A stretch of DNA of 64,000 nucleotides from Bifidobacterium pullorum subsp. saeculare (GCF_016899725.1 NZ_JACLYU010000003.1:176359-240358); one strand, 5' to 3'; positions 8,401 through 18,177 are shown, numbered from the stretch's first letter. Notes: generated from the sequence alone by a model not told the origin. Made by a program: numbers and translations.

Positions 8401-10007
8401 AGGCAGGTGACGATCTCCTCGCGCTCCCAGTCGAGCGGCGGGTTGGTGACCTGCGCGAACTTCTGGGTGAAGTAGTCGAAGAGCATGCGGCTGTGGCGGC
8501 TCAGCGCGGGCAGCGGGGTGTCGTTGCCCATCGAGCCGAGCGGCTCCTTGCCGGTGTTGGCCATCGGCGTGAGGATGATCTTGAGGTCCTCCTCGGTGTA
8601 GCCGAAGGCACGCTGACGGCGCTGCACGGACTGGCCGGAGTGGCTCACGTGCTCGCGGGCGGGCAGGTCCTTGAGCTGGACGGTGTTGCCCTCCACCCAC
8701 TGGCGGTAGGGGTGCTGGGAAGCAAGGGTGCGCTTGATCTCCTCGTCGGGGATGATGCGGCCCTCGGCGGTGTCCACGAGGAACATTTTGCCCGGCTCCA
8801 GTCGGCCGTTGGCCTTGACGTGCTCGGGGGCGACCTCGGGCAGCACGCCGGCCTCGGAGGCGAGGACCACAGTGCCGTCGTCGGTGACCATCCAGCGGCC
8901 GGGGCGGAAGCCGTTGCGGTCGAGCAGGGCGCCCACCTGGGTGCCGTCGGTGAACACGATGTCCGCCGGGCCGTCCCACGGTTCGATGAGCGTGTTGTTG
9001 TACTCGTAGAAGGCACGCACGTCCGGGTCGAGGTCCGGGTTCTTCTCCCAGGCGGGCGGCAGCATCATCGAGATGGCGTGCGGCAGGGAGCGGCCGGCCA
9101 GGTGGAGCAGCTCCAGGCATTCGTCGAAGGTGCCGGAGTCGGAGTAGCCGGGGGTGGCGATCGGCAGCAGCGGCTTGAACTCGCCGAGCAGCTCGGAGCT
9201 CAGGCGTCCCTCGCGGGCCGACAGCCAGTTGCGGTTGCCCTGGATGGTGTTGATCTCGCCGTTGTGCGCGATGAGGCGGAACGGCTGGGCCAGCGGCCAG
9301 CTGGGGAAGGTGTTCGTGGAGAAGCGGGAGTGGACGATGGCGACAACGGCCGTCATGCGCGGATCCGCCAGGTCGGGGAAGAAGGGCTTGAGCTGCATCG
9401 TGGTGAGCATGCCCTTGTAGGTGATGGTGCGGGCGGAGAGGGAGGCGAAGTACACGCCCACCTCGTGCTCCACGCGCTTGCGCACGCGGAAGGTGCGCCG
9501 GTCGAGTTCGATGCCGGCGAGACGGCGCTCCGGATCGGCGAGCACCAGCGTCTTGAAGGACGGCATCGTGGCGAGGGCCTGCAGTCCCAGGCCGTCCGGG
9601 TTGGTGGGCACGGTGCGCCAGGCGAGGGTCTCGAGCCCTTCCTCGGCGGCGATGCGGGCGATGGCCTGCTCCTGCTGGCCGGAGGCGGCGATGTCGCGGT
9701 CGAGGAACGCGATGCCGGCGGCGTAGTGGCCGGCCTTGGGCAGTTCCACGCCCACGGTGGCGCGCATGAACTCGTCCGGCATGGACATGAGGATGCCCGC
9801 GCCGTCGCCGGTGTTCTCCTCGGCGCCGACCGCGCCGCGGTGGTTGAGGTTGACGAGCACCTCGATGGCATCGTCGATGATCTTGCGCTCGGGGCTCTTG
9901 TTGAGGGTGGTGACCATGCCCACGCCACAGGCGTCGTGTTCGGCGCCTGGGTCGTACAGGCCCTGGGGTGTGTGGATCGTCAGATCGAGCGGAGCGTGGA
10001 AAGTCAC
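5436..10007 (-). CDS. gltB: Glutamate synthase large subunit
   Basis: 1523 residues, normal for GOGAT alpha subunits. A short propeptide precedes the class II amidotransferase nucleophile Cys27 (HDACGVGMV). This is followed by the central domain, the FMN-binding synthase domain with GEGGESPERL and KPGEGGHLPG, and a 3Fe-4S site in CVMMRACQKNTCPQG (C-x5-C-x4-C). The C-terminal beta-helix has the Gly-rich repeats GGQSIGAFIPKG and GGTVVVLGPTGRNFGAGF. I chose GTG 10007 because GAAGG lies 8 bases upstream; GTG 10016 is an alternative. The longer open frame upstream runs through the promoter. First gene of gltBD. Confidence 0.96.
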   Translation of the reverse strand: MTFHAPLDLTIHTPQGLYDPGAEHDACGVGMVTTLNKSPERKIIDDAIEVLVNLNHRGAVGAEENTGDGAGILMSMPDEFMRATVGVELPKAGHYAAGIAFLDRDIAASGQQEQAIARIAAEEGLETLAWRTVPTNPDGLGLQALATMPSFKTLVLADPERRLAGIELDRRTFRVRKRVEHEVGVYFASLSARTITYKGMLTTMQLKPFFPDLADPRMTAVVAIVHSRFSTNTFPSWPLAQPFRLIAHNGEINTIQGNRNWLSAREGRLSSELLGEFKPLLPIATPGYSDSGTFDECLELLHLAGRSLPHAISMMLPPAWEKNPDLDPDVRAFYEYNNTLIEPWDGPADIVFTDGTQVGALLDRNGFRPGRWMVTDDGTVVLASEAGVLPEVAPEHVKANGRLEPGKMFLVDTAEGRIIPDEEIKRTLASQHPYRQWVEGNTVQLKDLPAREHVSHSGQSVQRRQRAFGYTEEDLKIILTPMANTGKEPLGSMGNDTPLPALSRHSRMLFDYFTQKFAQVTNPPLDWEREEIVTCLESAIGPEPNLLQDTELHAKKILIPLPVIDSDEMAQLKRLDRAKVLGGYYKPYVVKGLYQVAGGGQALKARLEEIFGEVDRAIADGCNFIVLSDRESNHIMAPIPSLLLTSAVQHHLLGTHTRTQISLGVEAGDVREIHHVALLIAYGAACVNPYLAFESVEDLSRQGYVTVDEKTAVRNLTKALSTGVLKIMAKMGVSTIMSYRGAQLFEAVGLKQELIDEYFTGTTSRVGGAGLDEIAEEVAIRHRVAYPTQWTASPHRNLRTGGQYKWRRTGEDHLNDPEAIFLLQQSTQRGDYGMFKKYSAHINDTSNRLMTLRGLMSFKHTRKPIPIDEVEPASEIVKRFSTGAMSYGSISLEAHETLAKAMNQIGARSNSGEGGESPERLRDPELVSRIKQIASARFGVTSDYLVHATDLQIKLAQGAKPGEGGHLPGAKVPPWIAEVRHSTPGVELISPPPHHDIYSIEDLKQLINDAKMANPKARVHVKLVSEFGVGTIAAGVAKCHADVVLISGYDGGTGAAPLNAIKHAGTPWEIGLSETQQTLILNGLRSRIVVQCDGELKTGRDVVIAALLGAEEFGFATAALIVEGCVMMRACQKNTCPQGIATQDPELRARFRGKPEHVVNFFMFIAQEVRELLAELGFRTLEEAVGHVECLDQNEAVSRWKADGIDLSNVLAQPGPVPGTILHCTEAQNHELEKALDNKLIELAKPALENKEPVRIEMPIRNVNRTLGTMVGYEITRRYGAEGLSDDTIDMTFHGAGGQSIGAFIPKGETIRVFGEVNDYAGKGLSGGRMVVRPAEGVPYDTHTNVIAGNVTGFGATSGEMFVAGKAGERFAVRNGGATFVVEGVGDHGCEYMTGGTVVVLGPTGRNFGAGFSGGDAYVLDLDMAKVNPSAVSTGALITEPLDERHEAIVKALVKRHAEETGSAFAAGLLADWRDAAGRFTHLVPRQYVAMTEAMRQAEANHVDFNEPGVWEETYERVMEGAR

Positions 10008-10034
10008 CGAAACCACCTTCAGACTTTGATTTGG

Positions 10035-10056
10035 GCACGGACCGGGCGGTCCGTGC
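10035..10056 (-). promoter_or_regulatory. Hairpin in the gltB leader
   Basis: A 9-bp perfect GC-rich stem (10035-10043 with 10048-10056) and 4-base loop lies about 28 bases upstream of the gltB start, between the promoter and the ribosome binding site. It has no U-run, so it is more likely a leader structure or protein site than a terminator. Its role is unknown. Confidence 0.4.
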
Positions 10057-10116
10057 GGTTCTTTGTGAATGCCCGGGTAGTGTACCGCCCGCGCATGTCG
10101 GTCTCGCTCCGGCGTC

Positions 10117-10144
10117 CATATACCGAATGGACCGCGCGTGTCAA
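10117..10144 (-). promoter_or_regulatory. gltB: Housekeeping-type promoter of gltBD
   Basis: On the minus strand TTGACA (10139-10144) is separated by 16 bp from TATATG (10117-10122). This is the closest match to the sigma-70 consensus noted in the window. It would give a leader of roughly 100 bases before the gltB start. A second TACACT-like box lies nearer the gene (around 10078-10083). Confidence 0.6.
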
Positions 10145-10177
10145 GGGTGTGTCCGGCGGCGGCGCGGGGCGGGGGCG

Positions 10178-11488
10178 TCAGCCGAGCAGCCGTTCGATGA
10201 CGAGGTCGTTGAGCAGCCGGCCGCGCAGCGTGGGAACGAGCCGTGTGCCGTGGCGTACGACGAGCCCGTCGGCGACGAGTCCCTCCACCACGGCCGGGTC
10301 GGGCGGCGCCGGCAGGCCGGCCGTCTCCAGGCCCTCCCGCAGGCGGATGCCGAGCATCACGCGCTCCTCCAGGTCCGCCTCGGGGCCGATGGCCTCGCCG
10401 TCTGCCCACGGCACGCGGCCGGCGGCCAGCGCCGCGGCCCACCGGCGCGGATGGGCGAGGTCCCAGGCGCGCAGCCCGCGCGGGGCCGCGGCGGGGTCCG
10501 CCGCCGGGCCCGGGGCGACGCCCTCCGGGCGGGGGCCGCCCTCCCCCGCCCCGCCGGCGCGGGCGACGGGGCGGAAGCCTTCGGAGTCGTCGGCCCCGTC
10601 CACGTCGGCGTCGGGGAACAGGTCCGTGGCGCCGGCGACGGCGCGGTAATGGCTGTGGGCGCCGGGGCCGATGCCGGCCCAGTCGACGTTGCGCCAGTAG
10701 CCGAGGTTGTGCCGGCTTTCGTAGCCGGGGCGCGCCCAGTTGCTCACCTCGTACCATCGCAGCCCCGCGGCGGCGAGCAGTCCGTCGGCGATCTCGTATT
10801 TGGCGGCCTCGTCGTCGTCGTCGGGCCTCGGCAGCGTGCCGGCGGCGATGCGCCGGCCCATCGCCGTGGTCGGCTCGACGGTGAGGGCGTAGGCGGACAC
10901 ATGGTCAGTGCCCAGGTCGATGGCGGCGCGCACCGACGCGCGCCAGTCGTCCAGGCTCTCCCCCGGCGCCCCGTAGATGAGGTCGACGCTGGCGTCGAGG
11001 CCCGCGGCACGGGCGGCGCGCACCCCGGCCTCCACGTTGGCGGGGGTGTGCGTGCGGTCGAGCGTGGCGAGCACATGCGGCACGGCGGACTGCATGCCGA
11101 AGGAGAGGCGGGTGAAGCCGCCGTCGGCAAGCTCGCGCACATAGCCGGCGTCCACCGTGTCCGGGTTGGCCTCGCTGGTCACCTCGGCCCCGGGCTCCAG
11201 GCCCCACAGCTCGCGGATGGCGGCGAGCATGCGGTTGAGGTCGCGGGCCGGCAGGATGGTCGGCGTGCCGCCGCCGAAGAACACGGAGGCGGCGCGGGGC
11301 TCCTCGATGCCGCGCGCGGCCTGCCACGCGCGCACCAGGCGCATCTCGCGGATGGCCAGGTCGGCGTAGTTGCGGCGCGACGCCCCGCCGCCCAGGTCGG
11401 CGGCGGTGTACGTGTTGAAGTCGCAGTACCCGCATCTGCGCAGGCAGAACGGGACGTGCACGTAGACCTCGAACGGCGTCGTCGGCAT
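10178..11488 (-). CDS. hemW: HemW-type radical SAM protein
   Basis: 436 residues. Cys15, Cys19 and Cys22 form the C-x3-C-x2-C cluster motif, followed by DFNTY as in HemW. FFGGGTPT is the SAM-binding glycine motif. HemW is often annotated as oxygen-independent coproporphyrinogen oxidase but is a heme chaperone in characterised bacteria. Residues about 285-335 (GC-rich DNA near 10480-10640) are a Gly/Ala/Pro/Glu-rich insertion after GIGPGAHSHY that makes it longer than the usual 380-400 residues. The ATG at 11488 lies 7 bp after the lepA stop with no strong ribosome binding site, so it probably depends on translational coupling to lepA. Confidence 0.9.
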   Translation of the reverse strand: MPTTPFEVYVHVPFCLRRCGYCDFNTYTAADLGGGASRRNYADLAIREMRLVRAWQAARGIEEPRAASVFFGGGTPTILPARDLNRMLAAIRELWGLEPGAEVTSEANPDTVDAGYVRELADGGFTRLSFGMQSAVPHVLATLDRTHTPANVEAGVRAARAAGLDASVDLIYGAPGESLDDWRASVRAAIDLGTDHVSAYALTVEPTTAMGRRIAAGTLPRPDDDDEAAKYEIADGLLAAAGLRWYEVSNWARPGYESRHNLGYWRNVDWAGIGPGAHSHYRAVAGATDLFPDADVDGADDSEGFRPVARAGGAGEGGPRPEGVAPGPAADPAAAPRGLRAWDLAHPRRWAAALAAGRVPWADGEAIGPEADLEERVMLGIRLREGLETAGLPAPPDPAVVEGLVADGLVVRHGTRLVPTLRGRLLNDLVIERLLG

Positions 11489-11495
11489 GCGCGGG

Positions 11496-13379
<1,884 letters not shown>

Positions 13380-13425
13380 TGGATGTGCCTCCTGGCTGGG
13401 GGATGGGTTGTGTCAAACTGCACCA

Positions 13426-13496
13426 ATGATAGCCGATGCCGGCGCCGACGGGGCGCGACCCGGGCCATGGCCGTTTTCCCTCCCCCGTGCTATCAT
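13426..13496. promoter_or_regulatory. Divergent lepA / rpsT promoter region
   Basis: Two TATCAT hexamers face away from each other: 13426-13431 on the minus strand (lepA) and 13491-13496 on the plus strand (rpsT). Each lies about 45-50 bases from its start codon. No convincing -35 boxes are visible. The assignment rests on the matching hexamers and spacing only. Confidence 0.4.
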
Positions 13497-13542
13497 CCCA
13501 GTCTTGTATGTCCTTACATAGCTAACGTCGTTTGGAGTTACA

Positions 13543-13803
13543 TTGGCTAACATCAAGTCGCAGAAGAAGCGCGTCCTCACCAACGAGAAGGCGCACAAGC
13601 GCAACGTGGCCGTCAAGTCCGGCCTGAAGACCGCCATCCGCGCCACCCGCGAGGCCATCGCCTCCGGTGACAAGGCCGCCGCCGAGGCCGCCTACAAGGT
13701 CGCCTCCCAGAAGCTCGACAAGGCCGCTGGCAAGGGCGTCATCCACAAGAACCAGGCCGCCAACCGCAAGTCCGGCCTGGCCGTGGCGATCAACGCGATG
13801 TGA
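13543..13803 (+). CDS. rpsT: 30S ribosomal protein S20
   Basis: 86 residues, the normal bS20 length. It is basic and alpha-helical, with the typical start (L)[10 protein letters not shown] and the conserved block [10 protein letters not shown]. It binds 16S rRNA early in 30S assembly. It starts with TTG at 13543, with GGAG 5 bases upstream; rare initiation codons are common for rpsT. Monocistronic, ending at a strong terminator. Confidence 0.97.
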   Translation: MANIKSQKKRVLTNEKAHKRNVAVKSGLKTAIRATREAIASGDKAAAEAAYKVASQKLDKAAGKGVIHKNQAANRKSGLAVAINAM

Positions 13804-13831
13804 TTCGGCCGGCTGGAATCCAGCCGCTGGA

Positions 13832-13877
13832 ACGACGGGACCCCGCCTTCCCCTTCGGGAGGGCGGGGTCCCGTCGT
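13832..13877. terminator. Bidirectional terminator between rpsT and the UPF0126 gene
   Basis: A perfect 16-bp outer stem (13832-13847 with 13862-13877) encloses a smaller inner CCC/GGG hairpin. It lies between the convergent ends of rpsT (13803) and the gene at 13907, so it can serve both. Confidence 0.9.
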
Positions 13878-13906
13878 ATGTTCCGGACGTCCGGGGCGGC
13901 TGGCGG

Positions 13907-14644
13907 TCAGCGCCCCTCGCCGGAGCGTCCGGGTGCGTCGGACCGGGCGGTCTCCCGGCGCTGGGCGCGCGATTCGCCGGGCAGATACACGTTGCGCCGG
14001 GCGACGGCGCCGGGCACGGTGATGTCGAAGCGGACGGACAGCAGGCGCATCGCGATGACCAGCGCCACGACGCCTAGGTCGAGGGCGATCTCCCCCTCCA
14101 TGCCGACCCATCCGTGTTGCAGCGCCTTGCACACGAACACGGTGAGCACGGAGCCGACCGCGGAGGGCACGAAGTACCAGTGGCGGTCGCGGATGATCAT
14201 CGGCACCTCGTTGATGAGCATGTCGCGCACCATGCCGCCGCCGATGGCGGTGAACATGCCCATGAACACGGCGGTGGTGCCCGAGCTGCCCAGGCCGATG
14301 GCCTTGGAGGTGCCGTTGACGGCGAACAGCGCGACGGCGAGGGCGTCGAGGGTGAGCATCGACCATTTGAGCTTGTCGACCTCGGGGTGGATGACGGCCA
14401 CGGCCACGCCGGAGGCGAGGGCGGTGAGGATGATGCCCTTGTCGGAGACGCCCACGGGGGTGACGCCGAGCATGACGTCGCGCATGATGCCCCCGCCCAG
14501 CGCGGTCAGCCAGGAGGTGATGACGATGGCGGTGAGGTCGTAGCCTTTGCGCACGGCAGCGAGCCCGCCGACCATGCCGCAGCAGAAGATGGCCACGTAT
14601 TCGATGCCCATGAGGAACCCGTTGCTTTCCAGCGCCACTTCCAT
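13907..14644 (-). CDS. UPF0126/TRIC-type membrane protein
   Basis: 245 residues with about seven membrane segments. Two copies of the UPF0126 repeat are visible: GGGIMRDVMLG (first half) and GGGMVRDMLINEVP (second half), each after hydrophobic helices. This is the bacterial family related to trimeric intracellular cation channels (YadS-like), so ion or small-solute conduction is likely, but the substrate is not shown. The C-terminus is a charged Arg/Glu-rich tail. The ATG at 14644 has GGGAGAGG upstream; longer frames into ilvE are read-through artefacts. Confidence 0.85.
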   Translation of the reverse strand: MEVALESNGFLMGIEYVAIFCCGMVGGLAAVRKGYDLTAIVITSWLTALGGGIMRDVMLGVTPVGVSDKGIILTALASGVAVAVIHPEVDKLKWSMLTLDALAVALFAVNGTSKAIGLGSSGTTAVFMGMFTAIGGGMVRDMLINEVPMIIRDRHWYFVPSAVGSVLTVFVCKALQHGWVGMEGEIALDLGVVALVIAMRLLSVRFDITVPGAVARRNVYLPGESRAQRRETARSDAPGRSGEGR

Positions 14645-14679
14645 GCCGTGCCTCTCCCTGCCTTGCCCGTGGAACGCGA

Positions 14680-14707
14680 AAGGGCCGTGCCATGTGGCAC
14701 GGCCCTT
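14680..14707 (-). terminator. Terminator of ilvE
   Basis: A 13-bp stem (14680-14692 with 14695-14707) and tight loop, 20 bp past the ilvE stop codon. Confidence 0.85.
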
Positions 14708-14727
14708 GTCAGTGTAGCGCGCAGAGG

Positions 14728-15855
14728 TCAGCAGACCTTCCACATCCAGTTGTGCGGATCGTCGATCTCGCCCATCTGGATGCCGAGCAGCTCGTTGCGC
14801 AGGTCGAGCGTGAGCTTGCCGGAGCCGCCGTCGGCGACGGTGACGTCGAACTTCTCGGACTTGAAGCGGCCGATCGGGGTGATGATGGCGGCGGTGCCGC
14901 AGGCGAACACCTCGGTGACCTCGCCGGACTTGATGTCCTCGAGCAGCTGCTCGAGCGGGATCATGGTCTCCACCACGTCGCGGCCATGGTCCTGCATGAG
15001 CTGGATGAGGGAGCGGCGAGTGACGCCGGGCAGGATGTTGCCGGTCAGCGACGGGGTCTCCACGTGGCCGTCCTTGTGGACGACCATCATGTTCATGCCG
15101 CCGAGCTCCTCGAGGTAGGTCTTGGTCGCGGCGTCCACGAAGCACACCTGCTCGCAGCCGTTCTCGATGCCCTTGTACTCGCCGAGCAGCGAGGCGGCGT
15201 AGTTGCCGCCGCACTTGGCGAAGCCGGTGCCGCCGGGGCCGGTGCGGAACCACTTGTCCTCCACCCAGATGCTCACCGGCTTGACGCCGCCGGGGAAGTA
15301 CGGGCCGGAGGGGCTGGCGATCACGCAGTAGTCGACCTCCTGCGGGGCGCGCACGCCGAGGAACGGTTCGGAGGCGAACATGAACGGACGCATGTACAGC
15401 GTGTACTCGCGGCGGGAGGGCACCCAATCCACGTCACGCTTGACGAGCGCGGCGACGGAGCCGAGGAAGTCGTCGACGGGCAGCTCGGGCAGGTACAGGC
15501 GCTTGGCGGAGTTCTGGAAGCGCTCGGCGTTCGCGTCGGGGCGGAACAGCCAGGTGGAGCCGTCGGCGTGGCGGTACGCCTTGAGGCCTTCGAACACCTC
15601 CTGGGCGTAATGGAGCACGGAGGCGCCCGGGTCCATTTTCAGCGGCGCGTAGGGCTCGATGCGGCGGTCGGACCAGCCCTCCCCCTTGGTCCAGGTCATG
15701 TGGGCCATGTTGTCGGAGAAGACCTGCCCGAAGGCGGGCTTGTCGATGAGCTCCTGGCGCTTGGCGTCGGAGGCGGGGTTCGGGTTCGGCAGGACGGTGA
15801 ACGGCTCGGTGAGCTTGTCGAGGGCCGCGGGGTCGTGGTGGGTGTTTTCGGTCAT
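14728..15855 (-). CDS. ilvE: Branched-chain amino acid aminotransferase
   Basis: 375 residues, class IV PLP enzyme of the larger (type II) BCAT subgroup. QEVFEGLKAYRHADG and RLYLPELPVDDF are family signatures. The PLP lysine is in GTGFAKCGGNYAASLL, and the phosphate-binding region includes FACGTAAIITPIG. It interconverts Leu, Ile and Val with their 2-oxo acids using glutamate/2-oxoglutarate. Start ATG at 15855 has only a weak purine-rich site (GAAGAAGTG). The frame stays open upstream to about 15969, but that region contains a hairpin and is probably leader. Monocistronic, separated from rplY by two hairpins. Confidence 0.94.
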   Translation of the reverse strand: MTENTHHDPAALDKLTEPFTVLPNPNPASDAKRQELIDKPAFGQVFSDNMAHMTWTKGEGWSDRRIEPYAPLKMDPGASVLHYAQEVFEGLKAYRHADGSTWLFRPDANAERFQNSAKRLYLPELPVDDFLGSVAALVKRDVDWVPSRREYTLYMRPFMFASEPFLGVRAPQEVDYCVIASPSGPYFPGGVKPVSIWVEDKWFRTGPGGTGFAKCGGNYAASLLGEYKGIENGCEQVCFVDAATKTYLEELGGMNMMVVHKDGHVETPSLTGNILPGVTRRSLIQLMQDHGRDVVETMIPLEQLLEDIKSGEVTEVFACGTAAIITPIGRFKSEKFDVTVADGGSGKLTLDLRNELLGIQMGEIDDPHNWMWKVC

Positions 15856-15887
15856 GATCACTTCTTCATTGTCATTGGTGAAAACGT

Positions 15888-15915
15888 GCCGGCACGCCAC
15901 CCAGGGCGTGCCGGC
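15888..15915 (-). promoter_or_regulatory. ilvE: Hairpin in the ilvE leader, possible attenuator
   Basis: An 11-bp GC-rich stem (15888-15898 with 15905-15915) followed on the minus strand by ACGTTTTC, 32 bases upstream of the ilvE start. It could end a transcript before ilvE. No T-box specifier structure or run of branched-chain codons was seen. Confidence 0.4.
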
Positions 15916-16018
15916 GGGATGCGTCGTTCGGCTTGTGGCCGATGCTGGTGTCCACTGTCTCACAGCCATGTGCGGCCGGCGGACGGTGGTTCACATCGTG
16001 AAAGGCGATGGTACGGGG

Positions 16019-16051
16019 CAGGCCCACGGCCCGCATGGGGCCGTGGGCCTG
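16019..16051 (-). terminator. Terminator of rplY
   Basis: A 14-bp perfect stem (16019-16032 with 16038-16051) and 5-base loop, 56 bp downstream of the rplY stop codon. Confidence 0.8.
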
Positions 16052-16107
16052 CGAAGGAAGGCCATGGTGGCTCCGGGCCGGCCCGGCGGGCCGTGCCGCG
16101 GAAAGGG

Positions 16108-16713
16108 TCACTCGGCGTCCGTGGCCGCGGCGGTGTCCGCGGTGGCGTCGGCCTCGGTGGTGACGGAGGCGTCCTCCGGGACCTCGACGGTCACGACCGG
16201 CTCGTCCAGGTCGTCCATGTCGAGCTCGACGCCCTCGGGCAGCGCCACGTCCTTGAGCAGGACCTTGGTGCCGTCGACCATGCCGTCGACGTTCACGACG
16301 ATGCGCTCCGGCAGGTTGGCCACATCGGCGCGGACCTTGAGCTCCTGAATCTCGACGAACGCGACGGCGACGCCCTTCGGGGTGCCCTCGGCGAACACCG
16401 GCACCTCGACGTCGATCTTCTCGCCGGCCTTGACCTCGTAGAAGTCCACGTGCTCGACGGTGCGCTTGAGCGGGTTGCGCTGCACGTCCTTGACGACGGC
16501 CATGCGCTTGTCGTCGCCGAACACCAGGGTGAACAGGGCGTTGGTGTGGCGCAGGGCGTTGGTGGTCTCCTTGGCCGGGAGCTTGATGAAGGCGGGCTGC
16601 TCGCCGCCGGCGTAGATGGTGGCCGGGATGAGGTTGGCGACGCGCATGCGGCGGGCAGCGCCCTTGCCGAACTCGTCGCGAATCTGGCCCTCGAGGGTGA
16701 TGGTGTTGGCCAT
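16108..16713 (-). CDS. rplY: 50S ribosomal protein L25 (Ctc/general-stress type)
   Basis: 201 residues: an N-terminal L25 domain (RDEFGKGAARRMR, IPATIYAGG) that binds 5S rRNA, and the C-terminal TL5/Ctc beta domain (KGVAVAFVEIQELKVRA, LPERIVVNVDG). A low-complexity acidic Ala/Thr/Glu tail ends the protein. This two-domain form is normal for actinobacteria. The ATG at 16713 has AAGGAG 6 bases upstream; the longer frame to 16788 is not needed. A TACACT box at 16861-16866 (minus) is a candidate promoter, giving a leader of about 140 bases. Confidence 0.95.
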   Translation of the reverse strand: MANTITLEGQIRDEFGKGAARRMRVANLIPATIYAGGEQPAFIKLPAKETTNALRHTNALFTLVFGDDKRMAVVKDVQRNPLKRTVEHVDFYEVKAGEKIDVEVPVFAEGTPKGVAVAFVEIQELKVRADVANLPERIVVNVDGMVDGTKVLLKDVALPEGVELDMDDLDEPVVTVEVPEDASVTTEADATADTAAATDAE

Positions 16714-16997
16714 TGCTGACTCCTTGGTTGATCGATTCGTCCGTTCCGTCCCGGCGCCTCGACGCGCCGCACGCCGGACCCGCCCCAAGGAGGGATTCGC
16801 GTGACGTCGAGTCGATTACGGAGGCCGCATGGGTCTCCCTCGCCAAGACAACGGTTCTCAAGTGTACACAGGACGCGGACAATCTGCCGCTCCCGCGGAC
16901 CGGCCGCGGCGCGGGCGGCGGCTGGCGCGGGGCCGGAGGGGCGATAATGGAGGGTATCGCCGTCATCCGACCAGTCACTGAAGAACCGAGGCTCGCA

Positions 16998-18080
16998 ATG
17001 GTACGCACGCCGACCCGCACACCGCATCCCGCTCCCCCGTCCCGCCGAGGGCGGCTCCTCCCCGCGACCGCCGTGGCCGGCGCCGGCCTCGGCCTGGCCG
17101 CCGCCGGGGCGGCCGCGGCCGTCCTGGCCACCGCGGACTCGCTGTTCGCGACGCTGATCGACACCCAATCGCCGAAGTCGGTGCTGCGCCGGAAGGAGCA
17201 GGCGGCGGCCGACGGCCGGGCCGAGGCCGGCGCGGGACGGCCCGCGGCGGGTACACGTCCCGTCCGCGACGCCGGGGAGCAGGCCGAGGCCGCCCGTTGG
17301 TTCGAGGAGAGCCGGCAGCCGGTGGCCATGCGCAGCCATGACGGCCTGCGCCTGCGCGCGTGGCTGGTGGACCCGGATTGCGCCGACCCCACCCCGCACC
17401 GGTATGCGGTCTGCTGCCACGGCTATTCCGGCGGTCCGGACGAGATGGCGAAGGTCGCGCACCGCTACGCGCGCATGGGGTTCACGGTGATGGTGCCGGC
17501 GATGCGCGCCCATGCGCCGTCGGAGGGCCGCTACGTGGGCATGGGCTGGCTGGACCGCATCGACCTGCTCGGCTGGATTCGGCTCATCGTCCAGGCCGAT
17601 CCCGAGGCGCGCATCCTGCTGCACGGCCAGTCCATGGGTGCCGCCGCGGTGATGATGGCGGCGGGCGAGGCCAGCCTGCCCCGCAACGTGGTGGCCGCGG
17701 TGGCCGACTGCGGCTACACCTCGGTGTGGGACGAGTTCCTGGCCCAGGCGCGGGTGCTGTACCATGCGCCCCGCTGGCTGGCGGCGCCGGTGCTGGCCGC
17801 GATGAGCGCCCTCGCCAGGCGCCGCGCCGGCTACGGGTTCAAGGAGGCGTCCTGCCTGCGCCAGCTGCGCCATACGACGATCCCGATGCTGTTCGTGCAC
17901 GGCGGCGCCGACGACGTCGTGCCCGTCGCCTGCCTCGAACGCCTGTACGAGGCGTGCAACAGCGTGCACCGGGAGAAGCTGCTGGTCCGCGGAGCCGGGC
18001 ATACGATGAGCTCCAGCGTGGACCCGATGCGGTACTGGGGCACGGTCGGCCGATTCGTCGGCGAGGCCTTCGGCCGGTGA
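16998..18080 (+). CDS. Alpha/beta hydrolase, membrane-anchored
   Basis: 360 residues from ATG 16998. A hydrophobic Ala/Gly-rich segment (about residues 20-55) suggests an N-terminal membrane anchor or uncleaved signal. The hydrolase domain has the nucleophile elbow GQSMGAAAV, an acid in VHGGADDVVP and the catalytic His in VRGAGHTM, so the Ser-Asp-His triad looks intact. The substrate is unknown; peptidase or esterase activity is possible. An alternative start at 16947 has a stronger GGAGGGG site, but it overlaps GATAAT (16943-16948), which could be a -10 box; if so, 16998 (GAGG site) is correct. Confidence 0.8.
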   Translation: MVRTPTRTPHPAPPSRRGRLLPATAVAGAGLGLAAAGAAAAVLATADSLFATLIDTQSPKSVLRRKEQAAADGRAEAGAGRPAAGTRPVRDAGEQAEAARWFEESRQPVAMRSHDGLRLRAWLVDPDCADPTPHRYAVCCHGYSGGPDEMAKVAHRYARMGFTVMVPAMRAHAPSEGRYVGMGWLDRIDLLGWIRLIVQADPEARILLHGQSMGAAAVMMAAGEASLPRNVVAAVADCGYTSVWDEFLAQARVLYHAPRWLAAPVLAAMSALARRRAGYGFKEASCLRQLRHTTIPMLFVHGGADDVVPVACLERLYEACNSVHREKLLVRGAGHTMSSSVDPMRYWGTVGRFVGEAFGR

Positions 18081-18116
18081 GCGGGCCGCGTCCCCGGTAG
18101 CGCCCTCCGATACGGA

Positions 18117-18154
18117 GACGGGGCGCCTCCCCCGCCAGGGGAGAGCGCCCCGTC
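18117..18154. terminator. Bidirectional terminator between the hydrolase and pntB
   Basis: A 10-bp outer stem (18117-18126 with 18145-18154) continues into a 6-bp inner stem after a single bulged base. It sits between convergent genes ending at 18080 and 18178. Confidence 0.85.
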
Positions 18155-18177
18155 GATTATCCGGACGCGTCAGGCGC

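Noticed and set aside
10035..10056. The gltB leader hairpin as a Rho-independent terminator of hemW
   Set aside because: It lies after the gltB promoter and has no U-run, so it does not look like the end of the hemW transcript.
5058..10649. A 1863-codon open frame on the plus strand opposite gltB
   Set aside because: It is antisense to a complete gltB with all catalytic motifs, has the His/Val/Gly/Ala-rich composition of a mirror frame in GC-rich DNA, and shows no domain.
13511..13526. TATGT/ACATA inverted repeat before rpsT as an operator
   Set aside because: Arms of only 5 bp in an AT-rich promoter stretch are likely by chance.
15856..16018. A T-box riboswitch upstream of ilvE
   Set aside because: No T-box sequence, specifier loop or antiterminator pairing was found; only a simple hairpin is present.
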